64,000 nucleotides of DNA from Streptomyces xylophagus (GTDB lineage Bacteria; Actinomycetota; Actinomycetes; Streptomycetales; Streptomycetaceae), in contig NZ_JNWO01000002.1 in the NCBI RefSeq assembly GCF_000716435.1, positions 248,001 to 312,000 of the forward strand. Direction: 5' to 3'. Positions 43,678 to 51,795 of the stretch are shown here, piece by piece. The translations under genes were made by a program, and so were the position numbers. Numbering within the stretch: position 1 is the first letter of the stretch; each line of letters starts with the position of its first letter. The notes beneath the pieces were generated by a model. The model searched no databases, was not told where the DNA came from, and worked only from the letters and a program-made list of their open reading frames with translations.

Positions 43678-44439
43678 ATGGCGCATCGCGATGCTGTTGC
43701 CGTCATATCGGGAGGCGGCTCGGGGCTGGGGCGGGCGACCGCCCACCGGCTGCACCGACAGGGCCGTACCGTCGTGCTGTTGGACCTTCCGGGCGGTCAA
43801 GGGGAGGCCGCAGCCGATGCGTTGGGGGAGCACGCCCACTTCGTCGCGGCGGATGTGACCGATCCCCACCAGGTACGGCGGGCCTTCGCGTACGCGGCCG
43901 GTCATGGGCCGGTGCGCGCGGCGGTCAACTGCGCCGGCGTCGCGACGCCCGGCCGCATCCTGAGCAAGCGGGGAGTGCTGCCCGCCGAGGACTTCCGGCG
44001 CGTGGTCGAGATCAACCTGCTCGGCACCTTCCACGTGCTCGCCGCCGCTGCCGCCGTCATGGCCGGCAACACCCCGGACAACGGTGACCGAGGCGTCATC
44101 GTGTGCACCGCGTCGATCGCCGCCTACGACGGGCAGATCGGCCAGGCCGCGTACGCGGCGAGCAAGGGCGGGGTTGCCTCGCTCACCCTGGCCGCGGCCA
44201 GGGATCTCGCCGACTCGGCCGTCCGCGTCGTCACCGTCGCGCCGGGGCTGTTCGACACCCCGCTGCTGTCGGGACTGCCGGAGAAGGCACGCACCCAACT
44301 GGGCGCCGCCGTACCGCATCCGTCCCGTCTCGGCTCACCGGACGAGTACGCAGCCCTCGTCACCCACATCCTCGACAACCCGATGCTCAACGGCGAGGTC
44401 ATCCGCCTCGACGGCGCCCTGCGCATGCCCCCGCGCTGA
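43678..44439 (+). CDS. SDR family 3-hydroxyacyl-CoA dehydrogenase (HSD10-like)
   Basis: A 253-residue short-chain dehydrogenase. It has the NAD motif SGGGSGLGRATA (about 11-22), NCAGVATPG, and the catalytic Tyr159 and Lys163 in YAASKGG. The sequence APGLFDTPLLSGLPEKARTQLGAAVPHPSRLG resembles type II 3-hydroxyacyl-CoA (2-methyl-3-hydroxybutyryl-CoA) dehydrogenases. GAGGAAGG precedes the ATG at 43678; the longer open frame through the previous gene is rejected. With the dehydrogenase upstream, this fits two steps of branched-chain (isoleucine-type) acyl-CoA oxidation; a hydratase is not in the cluster. Confidence 0.9.
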   Translation: MAHRDAVAVISGGGSGLGRATAHRLHRQGRTVVLLDLPGGQGEAAADALGEHAHFVAADVTDPHQVRRAFAYAAGHGPVRAAVNCAGVATPGRILSKRGVLPAEDFRRVVEINLLGTFHVLAAAAAVMAGNTPDNGDRGVIVCTASIAAYDGQIGQAAYAASKGGVASLTLAAARDLADSAVRVVTVAPGLFDTPLLSGLPEKARTQLGAAVPHPSRLGSPDEYAALVTHILDNPMLNGEVIRLDGALRMPPR

Positions 44440-44508
44440 ATCCCCTTACGGAGAAAGCCCGTTGACCCGCGCTCCACGTCGAGAGCATCGCCCGGAAAGA
44501 GAAGACGC

Positions 44509-45648
44509 ATGGCACACGCCGTACAACACCCGCCGTCGGACACATCGCTGGCCGATCCGCCTGTACAACTGCTAGATCCGTCAGGGAAGTTGAGCGCGGA
44601 CGTCAGGCTTCCCCTGGACATGGCGACCGTCGACCTCCCCGCCCTCTACCGCGACATGGTGCTGGCCCGTCGGCTGGACACGGAGGCCATCGCGCTGCAA
44701 CGGCAGGGCGAGTTGGGGCTGTGGCCCTCGCTGCGCGGGCAGGAGGCGGCACAGGTCGGTGCGGCGCACGCGCTGCGCGGCCAGGACATGGTCTTTCCCA
44801 CCTACCGGGAGCACGGCGTGGCTTGGTGCCGCGGGCTCGACCCGGTCTCCCTGTTGGGGCTCTTCCGGGGTACCACGCTGGGCGGTTGGGATCCCTACGA
44901 GCACCACTTCAACCTGTACACGCTGGTCATCGGGGCGCAGACCCTGCACGCGGTCGGCTACGCCATGGGCCTGTACCGGGACGGCAGCACCGCCTCGGGC
45001 GAACCCGATCGCGATACGGCCGTGCTCGCGTTTCTCGGCGACGGCGCGCTGAGCGAGGGCGAGACGAACGAGGCGTTCATCTGGGCCGCCGCGCAGAACC
45101 TGCCCGTCGTCTTCTTCTGCCAGAACAACCAGTGGGCCATCTCCGCGCCCTACAGCGTGCAGAGCCAGATCCCCGCGGCCAGGCGAGCCGCCGGATACGG
45201 CTTTCCGGGCATCCGCGTGGACGGCAACGACGTACTGGCCTGCCTCGCCGCGACACGCCAGGCGCTGGATCAGGCGCGATCGGGTGGCGGTCCGACACTC
45301 ATCGAGGCCGTCACCTACCGCGTCAACGCCCACACCACGGCTGACGACGCGAGCCGGTACCGCCCCGCAGAGGAGACCGAGGACTGGACGGCCCGAGACC
45401 CGCTGGAGCGACTGCGCACCCACTTGCAGGCCGTAGGCGCTGTGACCGACGAGTACTTCACCGACCTCGAACAGCGTGAGCGGGACCTGGCTGAACGACT
45501 GCGCAGCGGCTGCCGCGGACTCGCCGAACCCGACGCGTCCTCCCCCTTCGAGCACACCTATGCGCAGATGCCCGCCGATCTGCGCCAACAGCTGCGCGAG
45601 CACATGGAGTTCGTCTCCAGGGGGCCGCAGGACGGAGAACGGAAGTGA
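44509..45648 (+). CDS. Branched-chain 2-oxoacid dehydrogenase E1 component, alpha subunit
   Basis: A 379-residue thiamine-diphosphate enzyme subunit. The TPP motif GDGALSEGETNEAF begins near residue 177 and is followed by VVFFCQNNQWAIS; a regulatory-type loop region HTTADDASRYR lies near 280. It decarboxylates branched 2-oxo acids (or pyruvate) and passes the acyl group to lipoyl-E2. Similarity of layout to bkdA and to PdhA of Gram-positive type is equal by eye, but the acyl-CoA dehydrogenase partner favours branched-chain substrates. It overlaps the beta subunit gene by GTGA. Confidence 0.93.
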   Translation: MAHAVQHPPSDTSLADPPVQLLDPSGKLSADVRLPLDMATVDLPALYRDMVLARRLDTEAIALQRQGELGLWPSLRGQEAAQVGAAHALRGQDMVFPTYREHGVAWCRGLDPVSLLGLFRGTTLGGWDPYEHHFNLYTLVIGAQTLHAVGYAMGLYRDGSTASGEPDRDTAVLAFLGDGALSEGETNEAFIWAAAQNLPVVFFCQNNQWAISAPYSVQSQIPAARRAAGYGFPGIRVDGNDVLACLAATRQALDQARSGGGPTLIEAVTYRVNAHTTADDASRYRPAEETEDWTARDPLERLRTHLQAVGAVTDEYFTDLEQRERDLAERLRSGCRGLAEPDASSPFEHTYAQMPADLRQQLREHMEFVSRGPQDGERK

Positions 45649-46613
45649 GCACCTCCATGGTGAAGGCCCTCAACGACGGTCTGCGCCAAACCCTGACCGA
45701 CGATCCCCAAGTCCTGCTCATGGGCGAGGACATCGGCCGGCTCGGCGGTGTGTTCCGCGTGACGGACGGACTGCGCAAGGAGTTCGGCGAACTGAGGGTG
45801 GTCGACACCCCGTTGGGGGAGGCCGGCATCGTCGGCGCGGCGATCGGACTCGCGATGCGCGGCTACCGGCCCGTCTGCGAGATCCAGTTCGACGGCTTCG
45901 TCTACCCGGCCGCCAACCAGATCATCACCCAACTCGCCAAACTCCGGCACCGCTCGGCGGGCCGCATCTCCCTGCCCGTCGTGATCCGCATCCCCTACGG
46001 CGGAGGCATCGGCTCGATCGAGCACCACTCGGAGTCACCGGAGACTTACTTCGCCCACACGGCCGGGCTGAAGGTGGTCACCTGTTCGACCCCGCACGAC
46101 GCGTTCCACATGATCCAGCAGGCCGTGACCGACGACGACCCCGTGGTGTTCCTCGAACCCAAACGGCACTACTGGACCAAGGGAGAGGTCGGCCCGGCCC
46201 CCGACCTCCCGCTGGAGCGGGCCGCCGTCCGCCGCGAGGGGACGGACGTGACGCTGATCGCCTACGGCCCGACCGTGCCGGTCGCCCTGGAGGCGGCCGA
46301 CGCCGCAGCGGAGGAGGGCCACAGCGTGGAGGTCGTAGACCTGCGCAGTCTGTCTCCGTGGGACGTCGCGACCGTCCGCGCGTCCGTGCACCGCACCGGG
46401 CGGGCCGTCGTCGCCCATGAGGCCGCCTTCTCGCACGGGTTCGGTGCGGAGGTCGCCGCACGGCTGCAGGACGAGGAGTTCCACTTCCTCGAAGCACCCG
46501 TCGTGCGGGTGACCGGATACGACACCCCTTATCCGCCCAGCCGGCTGGAGTCGGACTGGCTTTCCGGTGTCGACCGGATCCTCAACGCCATTGACTGCAG
46601 CCTGAGTTACTAG
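45645..46613 (+). CDS. Branched-chain 2-oxoacid dehydrogenase E1 component, beta subunit
   Basis: A 322-residue transketolase-like E1 beta subunit. It begins STSMVKALNDGLRQTL, has MGEDIGRLGGVFRVTDGL (about 26-43), TPLGEAGIVGAAIGLAMRGYRP and EIQFDGFVYPAANQI, and ends with the transketolase C domain (GRAVVAHEAAFSHGFGAEV). Its GTG overlaps the alpha-subunit stop by four bases, which ensures equal synthesis for the alpha2beta2 tetramer. E2 follows after 13 bases. Confidence 0.94.
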   Translation: MSTSMVKALNDGLRQTLTDDPQVLLMGEDIGRLGGVFRVTDGLRKEFGELRVVDTPLGEAGIVGAAIGLAMRGYRPVCEIQFDGFVYPAANQIITQLAKLRHRSAGRISLPVVIRIPYGGGIGSIEHHSESPETYFAHTAGLKVVTCSTPHDAFHMIQQAVTDDDPVVFLEPKRHYWTKGEVGPAPDLPLERAAVRREGTDVTLIAYGPTVPVALEAADAAAEEGHSVEVVDLRSLSPWDVATVRASVHRTGRAVVAHEAAFSHGFGAEVAARLQDEEFHFLEAPVVRVTGYDTPYPPSRLESDWLSGVDRILNAIDCSLSY

Positions 46614-46626
46614 GAAAGGCCCCGCC

Positions 46627-47913
46627 GTGACGAGCCCGCAGCAGTTCCTGCTCCCCGACGTCGGCGAGGGCCTGACGGAGGCGGAGATACTCGCCTGGTC
46701 GGTCCGGCCCGGCGACACCGTCGAGGTCAACCAGATCCTCGTCGAGGTGGAGACGGCCAAGGCCGCCGTCGAACTCCCCTCGCCCTACGCCGGCGTGGTC
46801 AGCACCCTCCACGCGGACGTGGGGGAGTTGCTCGCGGTCGGCAAGCCGCTCATCACGATCGACACCGACCCGTCGGGAGAAGTGGCGGTCGGAGGGAGGG
46901 CGCGGCAGCCGGACCCGCAACAGGCCGCCCTGCTGGTCGGATACGGTCCGCAGGAATCGGGCACCGGCCGCCGCAGAAGGCGCCCCGCCCATGCACCTCA
47001 CCGTGTCGAGGGCGACGGCCCGAACCGAGCCGCTGCCCGAACGGCGGCCAAACCACCGGTCCGCAAACTCGCCAAGGACCTCGGAGTCGACCTCGCCACC
47101 GTCGCCCCGACCGGCCCCGGGAACACCATCACCCGCGAGGACGTCCACGAGGCCGCCCGACGCGCGGCCCCGCAGACCACCTCGGCCCCCACCACATCCC
47201 AGGCCTCTGAAACCCGCATTCCGATCCGCGGCGTACGCAGGCATACGGCCGCCGCCATGGTCGCCTCCGCCTTCACCGCACCGCATGTCACCGAATTCAT
47301 CACCGTCGACGTCACCGCCACCATGCGCCTTCGTGAACTCGTCGCCGGGCGCAGGGAGTTCCGCGAACTGCGGGTGACGCCCCTGCTGTTCTTCGCCCGG
47401 TCCTTCCTGATCGCGCTGGCCAAGAACCCTGAGGCGAACGCCAGTTGGGACGAGTTCGCGCAGGAGATCGTGTTGAAGCACTACGTCAACCTCGGTGTGG
47501 CGGCAGCGACGGACCGCGGTCTGGTCGTGCCGAACATCAAGGGCGCGGACCGGATGTCGCTGCACGAACTGGCCCAGGCGCTGGCGGCCCTCACCACGAC
47601 CGCCCGAGCCGGCCGGACTTCGCCGCAGGACATGACGGGCGGCACCGTCACGCTGACCAACGTGGGTGTGTTCGGCGTGGACACCGGCACCCCCATCCTC
47701 AACCCGGGAGAGGCCGCGATTCTCGCCGTCGGTGCTGTCCGCCGTATGCCCTGGGTCGTCCAGGGCGACAACGGAGACGAACGCATCGAGCCCCGGTGGG
47801 TCGCCCAACTGGCGCTCTCCTTCGACCATCGGCTCATGGACGGTCGGCAGGGTTCCGAGCTGCTGGCCGACACCGCGGAGATCCTGCGCGAACCGGGGCT
47901 CGCGATGCTGTGA
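46627..47913 (+). CDS. Dihydrolipoamide acyltransferase (E2) of the 2-oxoacid dehydrogenase
   Basis: A 428-residue E2 with one lipoyl domain (about 1-80; lipoylated Lys45 in VETAKAAVEL), a basic linker, a peripheral subunit-binding domain (about 140-180; PVRKLAKDLGVDLATV), and the catalytic domain (about 200-428) with the HxxxDG motif at His401-Asp405 (FDHRLMDG). It transfers the acyl group to CoA. No E3 (lipoamide dehydrogenase) gene follows, so E3 must come from elsewhere in the genome. The GTG start has AGGAAAGG upstream. Confidence 0.94.
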   Translation: MTSPQQFLLPDVGEGLTEAEILAWSVRPGDTVEVNQILVEVETAKAAVELPSPYAGVVSTLHADVGELLAVGKPLITIDTDPSGEVAVGGRARQPDPQQAALLVGYGPQESGTGRRRRRPAHAPHRVEGDGPNRAAARTAAKPPVRKLAKDLGVDLATVAPTGPGNTITREDVHEAARRAAPQTTSAPTTSQASETRIPIRGVRRHTAAAMVASAFTAPHVTEFITVDVTATMRLRELVAGRREFRELRVTPLLFFARSFLIALAKNPEANASWDEFAQEIVLKHYVNLGVAAATDRGLVVPNIKGADRMSLHELAQALAALTTTARAGRTSPQDMTGGTVTLTNVGVFGVDTGTPILNPGEAAILAVGAVRRMPWVVQGDNGDERIEPRWVAQLALSFDHRLMDGRQGSELLADTAEILREPGLAML

Positions 47914-47944
47914 CGTCCCCCTGGGTGGTCGACCGTGCGGCCTG

Positions 47945-47981
47945 TGAGGCAACTTATTTTGCCCATGAGGTTGACTTGGGT
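47945..47981 (+). promoter_or_regulatory. Promoter of the alpha/beta hydrolase with TGAGGCAA-N6-TTGCC motif
   Basis: TGAGGCAA-N6-TTGCC at 47945-47963 is followed by TGAGG and a TTGACT -35 (47971-47976). The 37-base block matches the aldolase promoter at 29 positions. Because it lies right after the E2 stop, the hydrolase gene can be expressed separately from the 2-oxoacid operon. Confidence 0.75.
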
Positions 47982-48042
47982 GAGCCGGGCCGTGACCCTG
48001 TGGGAAAGAGCGAGGGCTCTGGAGTCTCAGGAGGAGCGGGCC

Positions 48043-48738
48043 ATGGCGACGTTCGTGCTGGTACACGGTTCATGGGGTGGCGGCTGGGTGTGGGGCCGGT
48101 TGCGCCCCCTGCTGGAGAGCGCGGGCCACACGGTTCTCACGCCCACGTTGACCGGCCTCGCCGAGCGGCGCCAACTCTCGTCGCCGGACGTCGGATTGAG
48201 CATGCACGCGCGAGAAATCGCCGAACTCCTCGAATTCGAGCGGGTGGAGGACGCGATCCTGGTCGGGCACAGCTACGGCGGGATGGTGATCACCGGGGCC
48301 GCCGCACTCGCCGCCGATCGTGTCGGGCAGGTGGTGTACGCGGACGCCTTCGCCCCCGTCACCGGTGAGTCGGCGTTCACGATGCTGCCGTGGCTGGGGC
48401 CGGCGTTCGCCGAATCGCCGGGGCCCGCCGAGTGGGAGGTGGCACCGCTCGACCCCGGGTTGCTCGGCGCGGACGACGACGGGGTGGCGTGGCTTGCGGG
48501 CAGGCTGACACCGATGCCGCGGTTCACCCACGCGGAGCCGCTCGGTCCCGGCAGCGAAGAGGTTCTGGCCAGCAGGCCCGTCAGCTATGTCTACTGCGCC
48601 GACCAGGCCCTGTTCACCGACATCGCCGCCTCGGCGGAGAAACGTGGATTCCGGGTCGTCGCGCTGTCCGATGTCACCCATGTCGGGCTGCTGACGAGCC
48701 CGGACGTACTCGCGCGGGAGTCGCTGAACCTCGTATAG
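48043..48738 (+). CDS. Alpha/beta hydrolase
   Basis: A 231-residue alpha/beta hydrolase without signal peptide. The oxyanion motif VHGSWGGGWVWGRL is at about 7-20, the nucleophile Ser77 in VGHSYGGMV, and the catalytic histidine in SDVTHVGLL near 210. This small esterase type resembles plant salicylate-binding (methyl ester) hydrolases. GGAGGAGC before the ATG at 48043 decides the start. It has its own promoter, shared in design with the aldolase, and may release an acid that feeds the 2-oxoacid or aldolase step. Substrate unknown. Confidence 0.87.
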   Translation: MATFVLVHGSWGGGWVWGRLRPLLESAGHTVLTPTLTGLAERRQLSSPDVGLSMHAREIAELLEFERVEDAILVGHSYGGMVITGAAALAADRVGQVVYADAFAPVTGESAFTMLPWLGPAFAESPGPAEWEVAPLDPGLLGADDDGVAWLAGRLTPMPRFTHAEPLGPGSEEVLASRPVSYVYCADQALFTDIAASAEKRGFRVVALSDVTHVGLLTSPDVLARESLNLV

Positions 48739-48762
48739 AGGGAGGCCGTCCGATGTGCCTGG

Positions 48763-48798
48763 CAGGCGGGTTCTATTGCCTCAGGGGCATGTTATCGT
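48763..48798 (+). promoter_or_regulatory. Autoregulatory site and leaderless promoter of the XRE-cupin gene
   Basis: CAGGCGG-N6-TTGCCTC (48763-48782) is a degenerate copy of the GAGGCAA-N6-TTGCCTC motif (one arm exact, the other 4 of 7). TATCGT (48793-48798) fits a -10 box six bases before the ATG at 48805, so the mRNA may be leaderless. Confidence 0.55.
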
Positions 48799-48804
48799 GC
48801 GGGA

Positions 48805-49404
48805 ATGTCGATCGAGGACACTGATCTGTGGGTTGCCCAACGTCTCAAGGACATGCGCAGCGAGCGTGGCATCACCTTGACGACACTCGCCGAACAGACC
48901 GGCATTTCCTCGGCGCATCTCTCGCGCCTGGAGAAGGGCGTACGCAAGCCGTCCATCGGCAGCCTCTTGCAGATCGCCCGCGTGTACGGCGTATCCATCA
49001 GCGAGTTGGTGCAGGAACCCGATCAGGACGACTTCCATCTGGTGCGCGCCGACGCGGCGATGACGCGTGACGGGCAGGACGGCCGCTACACGGTACTGAG
49101 CGGCCCCCGCGAAACGATGTCCGTCATCCGGGTCGAATTGGCGGCAGGCAAACACACCAAGACCGCCCGGCACGTCGGTGAGGAATGGCTGCACGTGGTG
49201 TCGGGGGCGATCGCAGTCGATATTTCGGGTGTGACGCTGCAACTCGGTGCCGGGGATTCCGTGCATTTCGACTCGTCGAAGGAGCACCGGCTTACGAACG
49301 CGGACGATGCCGTCGCCACCGTACTGATCGCATCGACGGCGGCGACCGTTCCGATGCGGCACCCCATTCCGGCATCACGGCGCAATGCGGCGGACTCGCG
49401 CTGA
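48805..49404 (+). CDS. XRE-family regulator with cupin domain
   Basis: A 199-residue regulator. An XRE helix-turn-helix occupies about 10-65 (MRSERGITLTTLAEQTGISSAHLSRLEKG, here split by motif), and a cupin domain spans about 95-180, with GEEWLHVVSGAIAVDISG and LGAGDSVHFDSSKEHRL as the two cupin boxes. Cupins of this type bind small acids or amino acids as effectors. Copies of GAGGCAA-N6-TTGCCTC occur before this gene, the alpha/beta hydrolase and the aldolase, making it the likely regulator of all three. Confidence 0.9.
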   Translation: MSIEDTDLWVAQRLKDMRSERGITLTTLAEQTGISSAHLSRLEKGVRKPSIGSLLQIARVYGVSISELVQEPDQDDFHLVRADAAMTRDGQDGRYTVLSGPRETMSVIRVELAAGKHTKTARHVGEEWLHVVSGAIAVDISGVTLQLGAGDSVHFDSSKEHRLTNADDAVATVLIASTAATVPMRHPIPASRRNAADSR

Positions 49405-49415
49405 GGATCGGGTGC

Positions 49416-49457
49416 ACCCGATCCGTGTCCCCGCCGCAAGGGAGACACGGATCGGGT
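49416..49457. terminator. Bidirectional terminator between XRE-cupin and GH5 genes
   Basis: Perfect 14-bp arms ACCCGATCCGTGTC (49416-49429) and its complement (49444-49457) with a 14-base loop, lying between convergent genes. Confidence 0.85.
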
Positions 49458-49467
49458 CGTCACTCGG

Positions 49468-50511
49468 TCAGGACTTGACCGGCCTGCCGCGGCCCCAGGC
49501 CCAGGCGAGGCGATCGGCGCCGGACTGGTTGGTGGTGACCAGCCAGGGGCGGGCGGCGTCGCCGATGAGCTTCTGGATCGAGTAGGTGTCGTCGGTGCGC
49601 AGACCGGGCCAGTAGACCGACCCCATGCCGAGCTCGCGGAAGACGTCGGTGTCGGCCTGGATGAAGTTGACCGAATTGTCGTCGGGCGTCGGCACGTTGT
49701 AGTTCAGGCCCGTGGTCATCGGGGCCCCGAACTCGTCGGCCACGGTGCGGTTCGCGCAGTCGCCGAGGCGTTCCTTGAGGTCGCTCACCCACTGGTCGTA
49801 GGTGGCGTAGCTCTTCCAGAACCCGTAGTGGTGCAGCGAGAGGTACGTGCCCTTCAGGCGCGGGTCGGCACAGACCGTGGTGACGTGGTCGTTGTAGCCG
49901 GCGCCGCTGACGAAGACCCGGTTGCGCGGCACCGAGGAGTAGGTGTCCAGCCACTTGGCGGCGAGGTCGGCCCACTCGGCGTCCGTGTAGCCGTGGGGCT
50001 CGTTCATCGGCTCGAAGTAGACCCGCTCGTTGTGCTTGTAGGCCTTGACCACCGTGTCCCACATGGGCCAGTACGTGGCCGGGTCGTCGATGAAGCCGTC
50101 CTTGTTGGCGCCCGTCCCCTCCCAGTACGACACGATGACCTTGAAGCCCTGCGCCGTCGCCGCGTCGATGACCCCGCGGTACGACTTCCAGTAACTGCCG
50201 TTCACCGTGTACGGGTTGATGGGCAGCCGCACTGTGTTGGCGCCGAGGTTGGCGCGGAACGCGGCGATGACGCGGGTCGCCTTGGTGTACGTCTGGGCGT
50301 AGCTGTCGGAGAGCGACAGGCCGGACAGGACGACCGGGTCGTCGGCGTAATTGTCGCGCGGGTCGGCCCAGTTGACGCCCTTGAACTGGGACGTGTTCGT
50401 GCTCGGCGCGGCGGAGGCGGGGCTGCCGGCCAGGGTGGCGCCGGTGACCGCGGCGATCGCGACAGCTACGAAGGTGGCCCGCAGGCGGGTTCTGGCGGGG
50501 TTGGTGCGCAT
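49468..50511 (-). CDS. Secreted GH5 family glycoside hydrolase
   Basis: A 347-residue GH5 (clan A) enzyme. The Sec signal peptide ends near residue 35 (Ala-Ser-Ala before APS). The barrel begins FKGVNWADPRDNY; NTVRLPIN is the conserved Arg strand; the acid/base is Glu171 (FEPMNEPHG) and the nucleophile Glu260 (VADEFGAP). No carbohydrate-binding module. Automated labels would say cellulase, but the upstream region carries the operators of the galactoside LacI locus at 16 kb, which points to a galactan or related polysaccharide. An endo-beta-1,6-galactanase role is one candidate, since a Streptomyces GH5 with that activity is known. Linkage is unproven. Confidence 0.88.
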   Translation of the reverse strand: MRTNPARTRLRATFVAVAIAAVTGATLAGSPASAAPSTNTSQFKGVNWADPRDNYADDPVVLSGLSLSDSYAQTYTKATRVIAAFRANLGANTVRLPINPYTVNGSYWKSYRGVIDAATAQGFKVIVSYWEGTGANKDGFIDDPATYWPMWDTVVKAYKHNERVYFEPMNEPHGYTDAEWADLAAKWLDTYSSVPRNRVFVSGAGYNDHVTTVCADPRLKGTYLSLHHYGFWKSYATYDQWVSDLKERLGDCANRTVADEFGAPMTTGLNYNVPTPDDNSVNFIQADTDVFRELGMGSVYWPGLRTDDTYSIQKLIGDAARPWLVTTNQSGADRLAWAWGRGRPVKS

Positions 50512-50719
50512 CGACTTGCCCTTTCAGGAATGGCGACTCGGCGCATGGCGAGGCCTGCGCGCGGCTGAGCGGCCGTCGGAACAGGTACCGGGCGGGACGG
50601 GTGATGTCGGCTCGTCGTCCCAAGTCCCGGTGGGCACGGTGTTGGTGGGGGAGTACGGGCACGGTGGGCCCTGCTCACCGGGAGCCTCCTGTCCTCCCTC
50701 CTCCACCGGCCGCGACGCG

Positions 50720-50735
50720 GTGTTTACGTAAACAT
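50720..50735. promoter_or_regulatory. LacI-type operator copy 3
   Basis: GTGTTTACGTAAACAT matches 15 of 16 bases of the perfect operator at 16179-16194; its inner 14 bases are a perfect palindrome. Confidence 0.82.
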
Positions 50736-50785
50736 CAAACGGTCGGAACGCTCGGCCGATCTGTCGGCCGAGTCGCTCCGTGGAG

Positions 50786-50801
50786 ATGTTTACGCAAACA
50801 T
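50786..50801. promoter_or_regulatory. LacI-type operator copy 4
   Basis: ATGTTTACGCAAACAT matches 15 of 16 bases of the 16179-16194 operator. Together with copy 3 it forms a pair 66 bases apart, suited to looping or cooperative repression. Confidence 0.82.
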
Positions 50802-50883
50802 GGCGGCGCCGGAATCGTGGCATCCGGCACCGCCATCGTCAAGGTTTCCCGCACGTAACGTCGTTGGAGTCCTGTGGCAGGGG

Positions 50884-51711
50884 CTACGGCTTGATGCCCA
50901 CCCCGGTCCACAGGCTGACCTCGGCGTCCGTGGGCGGCTCCGCCGTGACGGCGCCCTCGTCGGCGGCGTCGGGGCGCCAGCGGTGGCCGACGGCGACGCC
51001 GGGGTCAAGCAGTTCGAGCCCGGTGAAGAAGCGGGAGACGTCCTTCTGGGAGCGGAACTGCACCGGTGTCCCGGCGTTGTTGTAGATCGAGGTCACCTTC
51101 TCCCAGGTGGCGGGATCGAAGTCGGGCGTGCAGTGGCTGATGGCCAGGGCACTGCCCGAAGGGAGAACCGACAGCAGGCGGGCCACGAGCCCGTACGGGT
51201 CCTGGGCGTCGGTGACGAAGTGCAGAAGCGCGTTGAGGGAGAGTGCGACCGGCTTGTCGAGGTCCAGGATCTCGGCCAACTCGGGGGCGTTCAGAAGGGT
51301 TTCGGGGTCGTTGACGTCCGCCTGTACATACGTGGTGCGGCCCTGCCGGGTGCTGCGCATCAGCCGCTCGGCGTACTTCAGGACCAAGGGGTCGTTGTCG
51401 GCGTAGACCACGCGAGCCTCGGGGACCACGGACTGGGCGACCTGGTGCAGGTTCGGCTCGGTGGGGATGCCCGTGCCGATGTCGAGCCACTGGCGAATGC
51501 CGTGCTCCCTGGCCAGGACACGGGTGGCCCGGTGCATGAACGCACGGTTCTCGCGGGCGCAGACGAAGATGGCGGGATAGGCCGCCGCGACCGTCTCCGC
51601 CGCCTGCTTGTCGACCTCGAAGTGGTCCTTGCCGCCCAGGTAGTAGTCGTACATGCGGGCGGAGTGCGGCCTGCTGGTGTCGATCTCCCGCGCGGCGTGG
51701 GCGTTGGTCAT
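50884..51711 (-). CDS. SAM-dependent methyltransferase, PF04672 family
   Basis: A 275-residue methyltransferase of the actinobacterial PF04672 (DUF574) family. The family start RPHSARMYDYYLGGKDHFEVDKQAA is at about 14-38. SAM-binding is at WLDIGTGIPTEPNLHQVAQ (about 75-93), VVYADNDPLVL gives the acidic residue of strand 2, and LSLNALLHFVTD marks motif IV. Many paralogues exist in Streptomyces genomes, commonly near HTH-DUF397 pairs; acceptors are unknown. A paralogue lies at 55138-55950. Downstream of DUF397 on the same strand. Confidence 0.88.
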   Translation of the reverse strand: MTNAHAAREIDTSRPHSARMYDYYLGGKDHFEVDKQAAETVAAAYPAIFVCARENRAFMHRATRVLAREHGIRQWLDIGTGIPTEPNLHQVAQSVVPEARVVYADNDPLVLKYAERLMRSTRQGRTTYVQADVNDPETLLNAPELAEILDLDKPVALSLNALLHFVTDAQDPYGLVARLLSVLPSGSALAISHCTPDFDPATWEKVTSIYNNAGTPVQFRSQKDVSRFFTGLELLDPGVAVGHRWRPDAADEGAVTAEPPTDAEVSLWTGVGIKP

Positions 51712-51795
51712 GCTCTCCCTCTCAAGTGGTGTTCTTCGGCGTCTCGGGCAGGTCGCAGCCGGGCCGGCTCCAATTCCCCACGCCCGTGGTCTTGT

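Larger units (their letters stand above)
50512..50883 (-). other. 372-base upstream region of the GH5 gene
   Basis: No gene is evident in this region. It carries two LacI-type operators 66 bases apart (50720-50735 and 50786-50801), about 210 and 275 bases from the GH5 start, so the promoter is probably near 50700-50800 with a long leader. The rest is GC-rich with no strong hairpin or -10 box that I can defend. Confidence 0.5.

Noticed and set aside
49468..50511. Calling the GH5 enzyme a cellulase
   Set aside because: GH5 covers many specificities, and the operators tie it to a galactoside-type locus. No cellulose-binding module is present, so a neutral call was kept.
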